Source: DATJLY01 sp035604615 (lineage in GTDB: Bacteria; Pseudomonadota; Alphaproteobacteria; ATCC43930; CGMCC-115725). Taken from it: 64,000 nt of DNA. A model generated the notes under the pieces. The model worked only from the letters and a program-made list of their open reading frames with translations. It was not told the DNA's origin and made no database searches. Positions 24,915 to 33,393 of this stretch are shown piece after piece (the stretch's first letter is position 1; every line of letters starts with the position of its first letter). The DNA is taken from assembly GCA_035604615.1 (NCBI GenBank), contig DATNID010000016.1, positions 1 through 64,000 on the forward strand, read 5' to 3'. The position numbers and the translations under genes were made by a program.

Positions 24915-25010
24915 GCGTCCTTCGACTGCGCCCTACGGGCTCCGCTCAGGATGAGGAAGGTTGTACAACGCCCCTCATCCTGAGCGGAGCGCAGCGTAGT
25001 CGAAGGACGC
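24915..25010. repeat. Palindromic repeat, family 2, copy C
   Basis: Left arm GCGTCCTTCGACTGCGCCCT through CTCAGGATGAGG and right arm CCTCATCCTGAGCGGAGCGC then AGCGTAGTCGAAGGACGC surround AAGGTTGTACAACGCC, repeating the GTTGTACAAC core seen in copy B. It fills most of the ubiE-ubiB gap. Confidence 0.88.
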
Positions 25011-25070
25011 GCCACGGCGAAGTGGCTCGTCGTGCAACGCGGAATCGGCTCTAGCATGGGTGCCTGACCC

Positions 25071-26627
25071 ATGCTCGGCTTCGCGCGCGATCTGCGCCAC
25101 GCCTATCGCCTGGTCGAGATCGTGGTCACACTCGCCCGTCACGACGCGCTCTTTCCGCTTGAGCAGGTGGCGGGCGCGGCCTTCGTCGCCCGCACGCTTC
25201 GGCTGTTGCGGCGGCGGCCCGCCGTGTCGCAGATGCAGCGGCCGGGGCAGCGCCTCGCCGCGGCGTTGCAGGCGTTGGGGCCGAGCTTCATCAAGCTGGG
25301 CCAGGCGCTGTCGCTGCGCGCCGATTTGATCGGCGACGAGGTCGCGGCCGATCTCGCGCTGCTGCAGGACCGGCTGCCGCCCTTCCCCGGCGCCGAGGCG
25401 CGCGCCACGGTCGAGCGCGAATTGGGCCAGCCGATCGCTTCGCTCTATCGCTCGTTCGAGGCCGAGGCGGTCGCCGCCGCGTCGATCGCCCAAGTCCATC
25501 TCGCGGTCACCAGCGAGGGCGACGAGGTCGCGGTCAAGGTGCTGCGCCCCGGCATCGCCGCCGCGTTCGACCGCGACATCGCCCTGTTCCTGTGGCTGGC
25601 GACCCTGAGCGAGCGGCTCGAGCCGCGGCTCAGGCGGCTCAAGCCGCGCGAGGTGGTGCTGACCCTGGCGCAGTCGGTGCGGCTCGAGATGGATTTGCGC
25701 TTCGAAGCGGCCGCCGCGTCCGAGCTAGCGGACAATTTCAGGGGGGATTCGGGCTTCCGCGTACCGAAAGTATACTGGCAGCGGACATCGCACCAGGTCC
25801 TGACCCTGGAGCGGGTCGGCGGCATCCGGGTCGACGACCGCGCCGCGCTCGCGGCGGCCGGGCACGATCCGCGCGCCATCCTCGCCAAGGCGGCGAGCGC
25901 CTTCTTCAACCAGGTGTTCCGCGACGGGTTTTTCCACGCCGATCTCCACCCCGGCAACCTGTTCATCGACCGCGACGGCGCCATCGTCGCGGTCGATTTC
26001 GGCATCATGGGGCGGCTCGACCGCAAGACGCGCTATTACCTGGCGGACATGCTGCTGGCGTTTCTCACCGGCGACTATGTCCGCGTCGCCGAGGTGCATT
26101 TCGAGGCGGGATATGTCCCGCCGCACCAGTCGCGCGCCTGGTTCGCCCAGGCCTGCCGCGCCATCGGCGAGCCGATCCTGGGCCGGCCGATGCACGAGAT
26201 CTCGCTGGGCCGGCTCCTCGCCCAGCTGTTCCAGGTCACCGAGCAGTTCGAGATGGAAACCCAGCCCCAGCTCCTGTTGCTCCAGAAGACCATGGTGGTG
26301 GCCGAGGGGGTCGGGCGGATGCTCGATCCGACCGTCAACATGTGGAGCCTCGCGCGGCCCCTGATCGAAGACTGGATGCGCGAAAACCGCGGACCCGAGG
26401 CGCGCATCCGCGATGCCGCGCTCGACGCCCTCGAGGCGCTGGAGCGGCTGCCGGCGCTGCTCAAGAGCCTCGACAAGGCGGCGGACTTGGTGGCCGAAGG
26501 CGGCGGCCTGCCGCTCCATCGCGACTCGCTTGCCGCCATCGGCCGCCGCAGCGCCCTCGACCGGCTCGGCCCGCCTTTATGGATCATCGCTCTGGCGCTG
26601 GCCGCCATCGCCATTTCCCTTCTTTAG
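25071..26627 (+). CDS. ubiB: Ubiquinone biosynthesis regulatory ATPase UbiB
   Basis: A 518-residue atypical kinase-like ATPase required for ubiquinone synthesis. The family-specific KxGQ helix (GPSFIKLGQALSLRADLI, about 80-95), the Ala-rich loop AAASIAQVH replacing the glycine loop, the catalytic HADLHPGNLF and metal-binding VDFGIMGRL are all visible. The C-terminus (PPLWIIALALAAIAISLL) is a membrane anchor. Length and order fit UbiB; it probably acts with UbiE and other Ubi proteins at the inner membrane. Confidence 0.96.
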   Translation: MLGFARDLRHAYRLVEIVVTLARHDALFPLEQVAGAAFVARTLRLLRRRPAVSQMQRPGQRLAAALQALGPSFIKLGQALSLRADLIGDEVAADLALLQDRLPPFPGAEARATVERELGQPIASLYRSFEAEAVAAASIAQVHLAVTSEGDEVAVKVLRPGIAAAFDRDIALFLWLATLSERLEPRLRRLKPREVVLTLAQSVRLEMDLRFEAAAASELADNFRGDSGFRVPKVYWQRTSHQVLTLERVGGIRVDDRAALAAAGHDPRAILAKAASAFFNQVFRDGFFHADLHPGNLFIDRDGAIVAVDFGIMGRLDRKTRYYLADMLLAFLTGDYVRVAEVHFEAGYVPPHQSRAWFAQACRAIGEPILGRPMHEISLGRLLAQLFQVTEQFEMETQPQLLLLQKTMVVAEGVGRMLDPTVNMWSLARPLIEDWMRENRGPEARIRDAALDALEALERLPALLKSLDKAADLVAEGGGLPLHRDSLAAIGRRSALDRLGPPLWIIALALAAIAISLL

Positions 26628-26696
26628 TGTATCCCCCGCCGTTGCACAGCCACTTCACTGTTCTATAGTGACCATTCTGCGTACTGGGAGAGCGAC

Positions 26697-27902
26697 ATGC
26701 TCCACGGCCGGCGCATTCTGTTGGTCATCGCCGGCGGCATCGCCGCCTACAAGAGCCTCGATCTCATCCGCCGCCTCAAGGAGCGCGGCGCCGCGGTTCG
26801 CGTGGTCATGACTGCGGCGGCGCAGCGTTTCGTCACTCCGCTCGCCGCCGCCGCGCTCTCGGGCGAGGCCGTTCACACCGACCTCTTCTCTCTCACCGGG
26901 GAGAGCGAGATGGGTCACCTGCGCCTTGCCCAGGACGCCGATCTCGTGGTGGTCGCGCCCGCCACCGCCGATCTGCTGGCCAAGATGGCAGGCGGACTTG
27001 CCGACGATCTCGCCGCCACCGCGCTTCTCGCCACCGACCGGCCGGTGCTGATCGCGCCGGCCATGAACACGCGCATGTGGGCCAACCAGGCGACGCGCGA
27101 CAATCTCGCCCGGCTCGAGGCGCGCGGCGTGCGCCGGGTGGGGCCGAACGCGGGTCCGCTCGCCGAGGGCGAAAGCGGACCGGGGCGGATGGCCGAGCCG
27201 CTCGAGATCGTCGCCGCGATCGAGGCGATGCTGGGCGCGGGCGGCGCGCTCGCCGGACGGCGCGCCCTCGTCACCAGCGGGCCAACCTACGAGCCGATCG
27301 ATCCGGTGCGCTTCATAGCCAACCGCTCGTCGGGAAAGCAGGGGCACGCCATCGCCGCCGCGCTCGCCCGGCTCGGCGCTTCGACGGTTCTTGTCTCGGG
27401 CCCGACCCGCGAAGCTGATCCGCCCGGCGTCAAGGTGGTCCATGTCGAAACCGCGCGCGACATGCTGGCGGCGTGCGAGGCGGCGCTGCCTGCCGATGTC
27501 GCGGTGTGCGCCGCTGCCGTCGCCGACTGGCGCACCGACGCGGCGCCGCAGAAGCTCAAGAAGAAAGGCGCGCCGCCGGCGCTGCGCTTGGTCGAGAATC
27601 CCGACATCCTCGCCCACTTGAGCGCCCCCGGAAACCGGCGGCCGCGCCTTGTCATCGGCTTCGCCGCCGAGACCGAGAACCTGGTCGCCAACGCCGCCGC
27701 CAAGCGCGCGCGCAAGGGCTGCGACTGGCTGCTCGCCAATGACGTGTCGCCGGCAAGCGGCACGTTCGGCGGCGACCGCAACACAATCCACCTCGTCGAC
27801 GACAACGGCGTCGAGGATTGGCCGCCGCTGTCGAAGCACGACGTGGCCGAGCGCCTCGCCGCCCGCATCGCCACGTTTCTCGACCGCAAGGCGGCGGAAT
27901 GA
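26697..27902 (+). CDS. coaBC: Bifunctional phosphopantothenoylcysteine decarboxylase/phosphopantothenate-cysteine ligase
   Basis: A 401-residue two-domain coenzyme A enzyme. The N-terminal CoaC flavoprotein half has GGIAAYKSLDLIRRL, the active-site histidine in SEMGHLRLAQDAD and PAMNTRMW. The C-terminal CoaB half (from about 185) has VTSGPTYEPIDPVRFIAN, SSGKQGHAIA, the KKK motif in APQKLKKKG and VGF-like IGFAAETE. It converts phosphopantothenate and cysteine to phosphopantetheine. The stop overlaps the dut start as ATGA. Confidence 0.96.
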   Translation: MLHGRRILLVIAGGIAAYKSLDLIRRLKERGAAVRVVMTAAAQRFVTPLAAAALSGEAVHTDLFSLTGESEMGHLRLAQDADLVVVAPATADLLAKMAGGLADDLAATALLATDRPVLIAPAMNTRMWANQATRDNLARLEARGVRRVGPNAGPLAEGESGPGRMAEPLEIVAAIEAMLGAGGALAGRRALVTSGPTYEPIDPVRFIANRSSGKQGHAIAAALARLGASTVLVSGPTREADPPGVKVVHVETARDMLAACEAALPADVAVCAAAVADWRTDAAPQKLKKKGAPPALRLVENPDILAHLSAPGNRRPRLVIGFAAETENLVANAAAKRARKGCDWLLANDVSPASGTFGGDRNTIHLVDDNGVEDWPPLSKHDVAERLAARIATFLDRKAAE

Positions 27903-28345
27903 GCGCGCTGTCCGTGCCGCTTCGGGTGCTGCCCCACGGGGTCGGCCTGCCGCTGCCGCGTTATGCAACCGAAGGCAGCGCCGGGGCCGATCTCAGCGCC
28001 GCGGTCGAGACGCCAGTCGTGTTGCCGCCGGGCGGCAGGGCGCTGGTGCCGACCGGGATCGCGCTCGCGCTCCCCGACGGGTTCGAGGCCCAGGTGCGGC
28101 CGCGCTCCGGGCTGGCGCTGCGGCACGGCGTCACCGTGCTCAACAGCCCGGGCACCATCGACAGCGATTATCGCGGCGAGATTGCCGTCATTCTCGCCAA
28201 TCTCGGCGCCGAGAGCGTGACCATCGCGCGCGGCGACCGCATCGCGCAACTCGTGGTCGCGCCGGTGTGCCGGGTGGCGTGGCAAGAGGCCGCGAGCCTG
28301 CCGCCGTCGCTGCGCGGCGCGGGCGGCTTCGGCTCCAGCGGGTGA
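27899..28345 (+). CDS. dut: Deoxyuridine 5'-triphosphate nucleotidohydrolase
   Basis: A 148-residue trimeric dUTPase that hydrolyses dUTP to dUMP, supplying thymidylate synthesis and keeping uracil out of DNA. All five motifs can be traced: EGSAGADL, RPRSGLA, GTIDSDYRGE, RGDRIAQLVV and the C-terminal GAGGFGSSG. The ATG at 27899 overlaps the coaBC stop; a longer frame upstream lies inside coaBC. The coaBC-dut pairing is widespread in proteobacteria. Confidence 0.96.
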   Translation: MSALSVPLRVLPHGVGLPLPRYATEGSAGADLSAAVETPVVLPPGGRALVPTGIALALPDGFEAQVRPRSGLALRHGVTVLNSPGTIDSDYRGEIAVILANLGAESVTIARGDRIAQLVVAPVCRVAWQEAASLPPSLRGAGGFGSSG

Positions 28346-28348
28346 GCC

Positions 28349-28804
28349 ATGCTGCGCCTCTCCAAGAAGCTCCTGTTCGCGATCGAGGCGGTGCTCGACA
28401 TCGCCTATAACGCCGGGGCCTTGCCGGTGCAGTCGGGCGAGATCACGCGGCGCCAGGGCATCCCGCGGCGCTATCTCGAGCAGGTTCTGCAGCAGCTCGT
28501 CCGCGCCGGCGTGCTGGCGGGCGTGCGAGGACCCCGCGGCGGCTATCGCCTGGCGCGCGAGCGGCGGCGCATTTCCCTGGGCGAGATCGTGCGCGTGGTG
28601 CGCTCGCTCGACGGCGGCGAGGACCCGCTCGAGGAGGATGCCGGCGCCGAGCTGGGCCGCCGCGTCGTCCGCCCGTTGTGGCTCGAGCTGCAGGACGAGG
28701 TGATGAAGCGCCTCGACGACATCACCATCGAGGATTTGTGCTTGCGCGCCCATCGCGTCGGCGTGCCGGGGGACTATACTGCGCGGCTCGATTTCTCGAT
28801 CTGA
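28349..28804 (+). CDS. Rrf2-family transcriptional regulator
   Basis: A 151-residue winged-helix regulator. The N-terminal LSKKLLFAIEAVLDIAYNAG, the recognition helix region GIPRRYLEQVLQQLVRAGVL and the wing GVRGPRGGYRLARERRRISL are standard Rrf2 features. Only one cysteine (DLCLRAHR) lies in the C-terminal sensor region, so an IscR/NsrR-type iron-sulfur cluster held by three cysteines is not possible. This resembles CymR, and the cysK gene follows 19 bases later, which points to control of cysteine or sulfur metabolism, possibly by CysK-regulator complex formation. Confidence 0.88.
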   Translation: MLRLSKKLLFAIEAVLDIAYNAGALPVQSGEITRRQGIPRRYLEQVLQQLVRAGVLAGVRGPRGGYRLARERRRISLGEIVRVVRSLDGGEDPLEEDAGAELGRRVVRPLWLELQDEVMKRLDDITIEDLCLRAHRVGVPGDYTARLDFSI

Positions 28805-28823
28805 GCGTTGCCAAGGAGGCGTC

Positions 28824-29774
28824 ATGTCCGAATTCCGCGGCCGGGTCTATGACAGCATCATCGAAACCATCGGCGCGACGCCGCTGGTGCGGCTCGGCAA
28901 GCTCGCCGCCAAGCATGGCGTCAAGGCCGACCTCATCGGCAAGTGCGAGTTCTTCAACCCGCTCTCCTCGGTCAAGGACCGCATCGGCCTCGCCATGATC
29001 GAGGCGGCGGAGCGGGAAGGGCGCCTCAAGCCGGGCAAGACCGTGCTGGTCGAGCCGACCTCGGGCAATACCGGCATCGCGCTCGCCTTCGTCGCCGCGG
29101 CCAAGGGCTATCGCCTCATCCTCACCATGCCCGACAGCATGTCGACCGAGCGCCGCCGCATGCTGAAGCTCCTGGGCGCCGAGCTCGAGCTGACGCCGGC
29201 CGCGCAGGGCATGCGCGGCGCCATCTCGCGCGCCGAGGAGCTGGTGCGCTCGCTGCCCGACGCCTTCATGCCGCAGCAGTTCCAGAACCCCGCCAACCCC
29301 GAGATCCATCGCCGCACCTCGGCCGAGGAGATCTGGCGCGACACTGACGGCAAGGTCGACGTGGTGGTGAGCGGGGTCGGCACCGGCGGCACGCTCACCG
29401 GCGTCGGCTCGGTGCTGCGGCCGCGCAAGCCCGGGTTCAAGATGATCGCGGTCGAGCCCGAGGACAGCGCTGTCCTGTCGGGCGGGCCGCCGGGACCGCA
29501 CAAGATTCAAGGCATCGGCGCCGGCTTCGTACCCGCCATCCTCGACGTCAAGCTGATCGACGAGGTGGTGCGCATCGGCAACGAGACCGCGCTCGCGGTC
29601 GCGCGCGAGGTGGCGCGGCTCGACGGCGTCGCCTGCGGCATCTCCTCGGGTGCGGCGCTGGCCGCCGGGATCGAGGTCGGCATGCGCAAGGAGATGGCGG
29701 GCAAGATGATCGTCGTGATCCTGCCCGACACCGCCGAGCGCTATCTCTCGACCGCGCTGTTCGACGGACTTTAG
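28824..29774 (+). CDS. cysK: Cysteine synthase A (O-acetylserine sulfhydrylase)
   Basis: A 316-residue PLP enzyme making cysteine from O-acetylserine and sulfide. The PLP lysine is in NPLSSVKDRIGLAMI (about residue 50). The substrate loop PTSGNTGIAL, the phosphate-binding GVGTGGTLTG and the PEDSAVLSGG loop are intact. AGGAGG lies close before the ATG. Located between an Rrf2 regulator and a MoeB/ThiF-like gene, it appears to be part of a small sulfur-assimilation operon. Confidence 0.96.
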   Translation: MSEFRGRVYDSIIETIGATPLVRLGKLAAKHGVKADLIGKCEFFNPLSSVKDRIGLAMIEAAEREGRLKPGKTVLVEPTSGNTGIALAFVAAAKGYRLILTMPDSMSTERRRMLKLLGAELELTPAAQGMRGAISRAEELVRSLPDAFMPQQFQNPANPEIHRRTSAEEIWRDTDGKVDVVVSGVGTGGTLTGVGSVLRPRKPGFKMIAVEPEDSAVLSGGPPGPHKIQGIGAGFVPAILDVKLIDEVVRIGNETALAVAREVARLDGVACGISSGAALAAGIEVGMRKEMAGKMIVVILPDTAERYLSTALFDGL

Positions 29775-29776
29775 AC

Positions 29777-30544
29777 TTGGCCGATTCCGTCCTCACCGAG
29801 GCGCAGTTCGAGCGCTACGCCCGCCATCTCATCCTCGACGAGGTCGGCGAGGACGGGCAGGCGAAGCTGATGGCGGCGCGCGTGCTGGTGGTGGGGGCGG
29901 GCGGGTTGGGCTCGCCGATCCTGCTCTATCTCGCGGCGGCGGGGGTCGGCACGCTCGGCATCGTCGACGACGACACGGTCGACCTCTCCAACCTGCAGCG
30001 CCAGATCGTCCATCCCACGTCGCGCATCGGCGTCGCCAAGGTCGAGAGCGCGCGCCGCACCCTCGCCGAGATCAATCCCGAGATCGCGGTCGAGCCGCAC
30101 CGCGTTCGTCTCGACGCGGCGAATGCCGAAGCGCTGGTCGGCGCCTACGACATCGTCGCCGACGGCAGCGACAATTTCCCCACGCGTTATCTCCTCAACG
30201 ATGTCTGCCACAAACTCGCCAAGCCGCTGGTGGCGGCGGCGCTGTCGCCGTTCGAGGGGCAGCTTTCCACCTTCAAGTCGTATCTCGGCAAGCCCCATCC
30301 CTGCTACCGCTGCCTGTTCCGCGAGCCGCCGCCGCCCGGCGCGGTGCCGCGTTGCGAGGAAGCCGGCATCCTCGGCGCGGTGGCGGGCGTCATCGGCACC
30401 TTGCAGGCGACCGAGGTCTTGAAGGAGCTGCTCGGCATCGGCGAGAGCCTGTCGGGGCGGCTTCTCATCTACGACGCGCTGCGCAGCGACTTCCACCGCG
30501 TCAAGCTGCCGCGCGATCCCGAGTGCCCGACCTGCGGCGGGTGA
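29777..30544 (+). CDS. moeB: MoeB/ThiF-family sulfur-carrier adenylyltransferase
   Basis: A 255-residue E1-like enzyme that adenylates the C-terminal glycine of a ubiquitin-like sulfur carrier (MoaD or ThiS). It has the ATP-binding VVGAGGLGSPILLYLAAAGVG, the DDDTVDLSNLQRQ helix, DGSDNFPTRYLLND, and zinc-binding CYRC plus CPTC pairs. The TTG start at 29777 lies two bases after the cysK stop, indicating coupling. It lacks a rhodanese domain, so it is MoeB-like rather than MOCS3-like; whether it serves molybdopterin or thiamine cannot be told. Confidence 0.92.
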   Translation: MADSVLTEAQFERYARHLILDEVGEDGQAKLMAARVLVVGAGGLGSPILLYLAAAGVGTLGIVDDDTVDLSNLQRQIVHPTSRIGVAKVESARRTLAEINPEIAVEPHRVRLDAANAEALVGAYDIVADGSDNFPTRYLLNDVCHKLAKPLVAAALSPFEGQLSTFKSYLGKPHPCYRCLFREPPPPGAVPRCEEAGILGAVAGVIGTLQATEVLKELLGIGESLSGRLLIYDALRSDFHRVKLPRDPECPTCGG

Positions 30545-31696
30545 TCAGCCGAGAATGATGTGCGGGACGAAGCGCGCCGTGTCGCTGGTGACGAGCGCGG
30601 CCTCTTCCCTGATGCCGATGCCGCAGGCCTCGCCCGCGACCACCCACGAGCCGATCACCGGCCGGTTGCCGACGAAATCCGGCAGCTCCGCCAGCGCCTG
30701 CACGACATGGCCTTCCTCGCCATAGGGCCCCGCGGTCGGCGGCCGGTTGCCGATGACGATGTTGCGGCCCTCGCGGCCCAGGAGCGGCTTGCGCACCGTG
30801 GCCCCGCGCAGCTCGGCGATGCGCGGATCGCCGTCGAAATAGGCGGGCAGCAGCAGCTCGTGGCCCGGATACATCTCCCACAGCACCGCCAGCAATCCCT
30901 TGTTGGCGAGCGTCATCTTCCACGGCGGCTCGATCATGCGCATCGTGTCGCCCGGCAGATAGGCGCCGAACGTCTCGGCCAGCAGCCACTCCCAGGGATA
31001 GAGCTTGAACAGGTCGGTGATGATATTGTCCTCGAGATCGGTGAAGCGCCCGTCGGCGGTGATGCCGATATCGGCGATCGCGATAAGCCGCGTTGCGAGC
31101 CCGGCTTGGCGCGCGCAATCGTCGAGATATTCCACCGTGAGCCGATCCTCGTCGTCGTCGCCGAGGCCGCTCAGGTGCAGCGTGCGGCGCCCGAGGCCGA
31201 GCTTGCCGAACGCGGCGATCAACTTCTCGTGGATCGAGTTGAACTGGTCGGCGTCGTTCGCCATCGTGCCGCGCTCGATGTTCTGCTCGAGCCAGTTCCA
31301 TTGGAACACTGCCGCCTCGAACAGGGCGGTCGGCGTGTCGGCATTGAACTCGTAAAGCTTGGGCGGGGCCGTCCCGTCATAGCGCAGATCGAAGCGGCCA
31401 TAGAGGTCCTTGTCGTGCCGCCGCCAGCTCTTCGCAATGTAGTCCCACGCCATTTCCGGAATGGCGAGACGGCGCATCAGGTCGGGCCGCGCGATGATGT
31501 AATTGACCGCGTCGTAGCACATGCCGAGCAGCGTCTGGGTCGGTGCCTCGAGCCCGCGTTCGATCTCGTCGAGCGTGAAGCGGTAATAGGTGGTCTCGTC
31601 CCAATAGGGCTTGCCGTCGATGATCGCGTGCGCGAAGCCGACCGAGGCAGCCTGCTGCTGCCAGTCCGGGCGGAACGCGATGCGGGCGCGCTCCAC
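30545..31696 (-). CDS. ygiC: Glutathionylspermidine synthase-like ATP-grasp protein (YgiC family)
   Basis: A 383-residue ATP-grasp protein related to the synthetase half of Gsp, the length of E. coli YgiC. It shows the YYRFTLDEIERGLEAPTQTL N-terminal block, LYGRFDLRYDG, KLYEFNADTPTALFEAAVFQ (substrate and metal loop), PPWKMTLANKGLLAVLW and the C-terminal GHVVQALAELPDF and SWVVAGEACGIGIREE. The amidase half is absent, so it may ligate an amine to a peptide without recycling it. The GTG start shares one base with the stop of the YgiB-like gene (TAGTG). A much longer upstream frame is spurious. Confidence 0.88.
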   Translation of the reverse strand: MERARIAFRPDWQQQAASVGFAHAIIDGKPYWDETTYYRFTLDEIERGLEAPTQTLLGMCYDAVNYIIARPDLMRRLAIPEMAWDYIAKSWRRHDKDLYGRFDLRYDGTAPPKLYEFNADTPTALFEAAVFQWNWLEQNIERGTMANDADQFNSIHEKLIAAFGKLGLGRRTLHLSGLGDDDEDRLTVEYLDDCARQAGLATRLIAIADIGITADGRFTDLEDNIITDLFKLYPWEWLLAETFGAYLPGDTMRMIEPPWKMTLANKGLLAVLWEMYPGHELLLPAYFDGDPRIAELRGATVRKPLLGREGRNIVIGNRPPTAGPYGEEGHVVQALAELPDFVGNRPVIGSWVVAGEACGIGIREEAALVTSDTARFVPHIILG

Positions 31697-32289
31697 TAGC
31701 TGTGCCCGCCGCCATGCGCCGCCGCGCGGGCGCCGAAGCCGCCGCGCGACAGCGTCGCCGTCGACGGGGCCGAGGTAAAGCCCGAGCGCGCAAGCGACAC
31801 CGAAGAGCCTGAACTCCCGCGCGAGACCGCGCTTCCCGAGCCGGTGTAGTAGGCCCCGCCGCCCACGCTGCCCCCGGAACGGCACGCTTGCGGATCGGCG
31901 TCGTTGCGGCAGGTGCGATAGACCGGCACGGCGGACGGCGCCGACATGGCGCTCGCGACGGTCGCGGCGACGACGAAGCCCGCCATCGCGGGCACGAAGA
32001 GGGATGGCCCGCCTCCCGTTTGATACAGGGGCTGGCACGTGCTGCCGGGGAAATCCGCCAGGCAGTCGGCTTGGGTTGCATAGCGCGGCGCCGACTGCTG
32101 GTGCGCCTCGTTCGCATTTACGGCGGCCGTGATGCACTGGTCGCGCGTGTAGCGGCCGTCGGCGGCGCAGGACTGGGGATCGGTGTAAAGGTTGCCCGCG
32201 ATCTCCTCGTCCCGGGCGCTGGGCGCCAGCGCGTACCAGGCGGCCGCTCCCGCCGCGATGGTCAAGCCGACCGCCACCGAGCGCTTCAA
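31696..32289 (-). CDS. ygiB: DUF1190/YgiB-family envelope protein
   Basis: A 197-residue protein with a hydrophobic N-terminal segment (VAVGLTIAAGAAAWYALAP), several cysteines (QSCAADG, DQCITAA, ADCLADF, STCQPLY) and a long Gly/Ser-rich tail ending AAHGGGHS. Cys-patterned repeats followed by a Ser/Gly tail are typical of YgiB/DUF1190. The start is TTG at 32289 preceded by GGGAG. YgiB-type genes are regularly paired with YgiC-type genes, as here, so the two probably act together at the envelope; the function is unestablished. Confidence 0.82.
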   Translation of the reverse strand: MKRSVAVGLTIAAGAAAWYALAPSARDEEIAGNLYTDPQSCAADGRYTRDQCITAAVNANEAHQQSAPRYATQADCLADFPGSTCQPLYQTGGGPSLFVPAMAGFVVAATVASAMSAPSAVPVYRTCRNDADPQACRSGGSVGGGAYYTGSGSAVSRGSSGSSVSLARSGFTSAPSTATLSRGGFGARAAAHGGGHS

Positions 32290-32373
32290 GAGAGTCTCCC
32301 AACGATGCGTTACGACACTTGTTAGGCTATCACTCGACGGTTAACGCGTCGCCAATCGCGTGAAAGGTTGCCC

Positions 32374-33390
32374 ATGCTGCCCAAAACCCATCGCCAAGTG
32401 CGCCTCAAGTCGCGTCCGGTCGGCATCCCGGAGGCGCATCATTTCGAGATCGTCGCGGCGCCGCTGGCCGAGCCCGCAGAGCGCCAGTTCGTCGTGCATA
32501 ACGAATTCCTCTCGGTCGAGCCGGCGATGCGCGGCTGGGTCAACGCCGTCGCCAACTATTCGACGCCGGTCGCGATCGGGGCGGTGATGCGCTCCTACAC
32601 GGCGGGCGAGGTGGTGGCCTCGCGCCATCCAGGATTCAAGGAGGGCGATCGCGTCATGGGTCAGCTCGGCTGGCAGGAATACGCCGCGAGTGACGGCGCC
32701 GGCGTGCGCAAGGTGCGCGAGACCGACCTGCCGCTGTCGCTGTCGCTGGGCGTGCTCGGCTTGAACGGCCGCACCGCCTATTTCGGCCTGCTCGATGTCG
32801 GGGAGCCGCGGCCGGGCGACACGGTCGTGGTCTCGACCGCGGCGGGATCGGTCGGCTCGGCGGTCGGCCAGATCGCGAAGCTGATGGGCTGCCGCACGGT
32901 CGGCATCGCCGGCGGATCGGAAAAGGTCAAGCTCTGCCGCGATGCGTTCGGCTATGACGCGGCGATCGACTACAAGGCGGCGGGCTCGCTGTCCGACGCG
33001 GTGGCGGCCTCGTGCCCAGGCGGCGTCAACGTCTATTACGACAATACGTCGGGCGCGATCAGCGACGCGGTTCTGCCGCATCTCGCGGTCCACGCCCGCG
33101 TCGTGATCTGCGGCACCGCTTCGGTCGCGAACTGGGACCCGCCGCCGCTGGGCCCGCGCGTCGAGCGGCATCTCCTGGTGAAGCGCGCGCGCATGCAAGG
33201 GATCGTCGTGTTTGATTACGCGCACCGCGACGAGGAGGCGGTCGCGCGCCTAGCGGCCTGGGTGCGCGAGGGCAAGCTGCGCTATCGCGAGGAAATCCTC
33301 GAGGGCCTCGAAGCCTGCCCCGACGCCATCGCCGGGCTCTATCGCGGCGAGAATCTCGGCAAGCGTGTGATCCGCCTCGCGCAGGGGTGA
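32374..33390 (+). CDS. NADP-dependent medium-chain oxidoreductase (leukotriene B4 dehydrogenase/YncB-like)
   Basis: A 338-residue member of the zinc-free MDR branch. It opens PKTHRQVRLKSRPVGIP, has the EPAMRGWVNAV segment characteristic of this subfamily, the NADP-binding STAAGSVGSAVGQIAKLMGC (about 150-170) and the VYYDNTSGAISDAVLPHL motif. No catalytic zinc ligands are seen. Such enzymes reduce 2-alkenals or alkenones. The ATG at 32374 is preferred over the TTG at 32368. It is divergent from the ygiB-like gene. Confidence 0.9.
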   Translation: MLPKTHRQVRLKSRPVGIPEAHHFEIVAAPLAEPAERQFVVHNEFLSVEPAMRGWVNAVANYSTPVAIGAVMRSYTAGEVVASRHPGFKEGDRVMGQLGWQEYAASDGAGVRKVRETDLPLSLSLGVLGLNGRTAYFGLLDVGEPRPGDTVVVSTAAGSVGSAVGQIAKLMGCRTVGIAGGSEKVKLCRDAFGYDAAIDYKAAGSLSDAVAASCPGGVNVYYDNTSGAISDAVLPHLAVHARVVICGTASVANWDPPPLGPRVERHLLVKRARMQGIVVFDYAHRDEEAVARLAAWVREGKLRYREEILEGLEACPDAIAGLYRGENLGKRVIRLAQG

Positions 33391-33393
33391 GGG

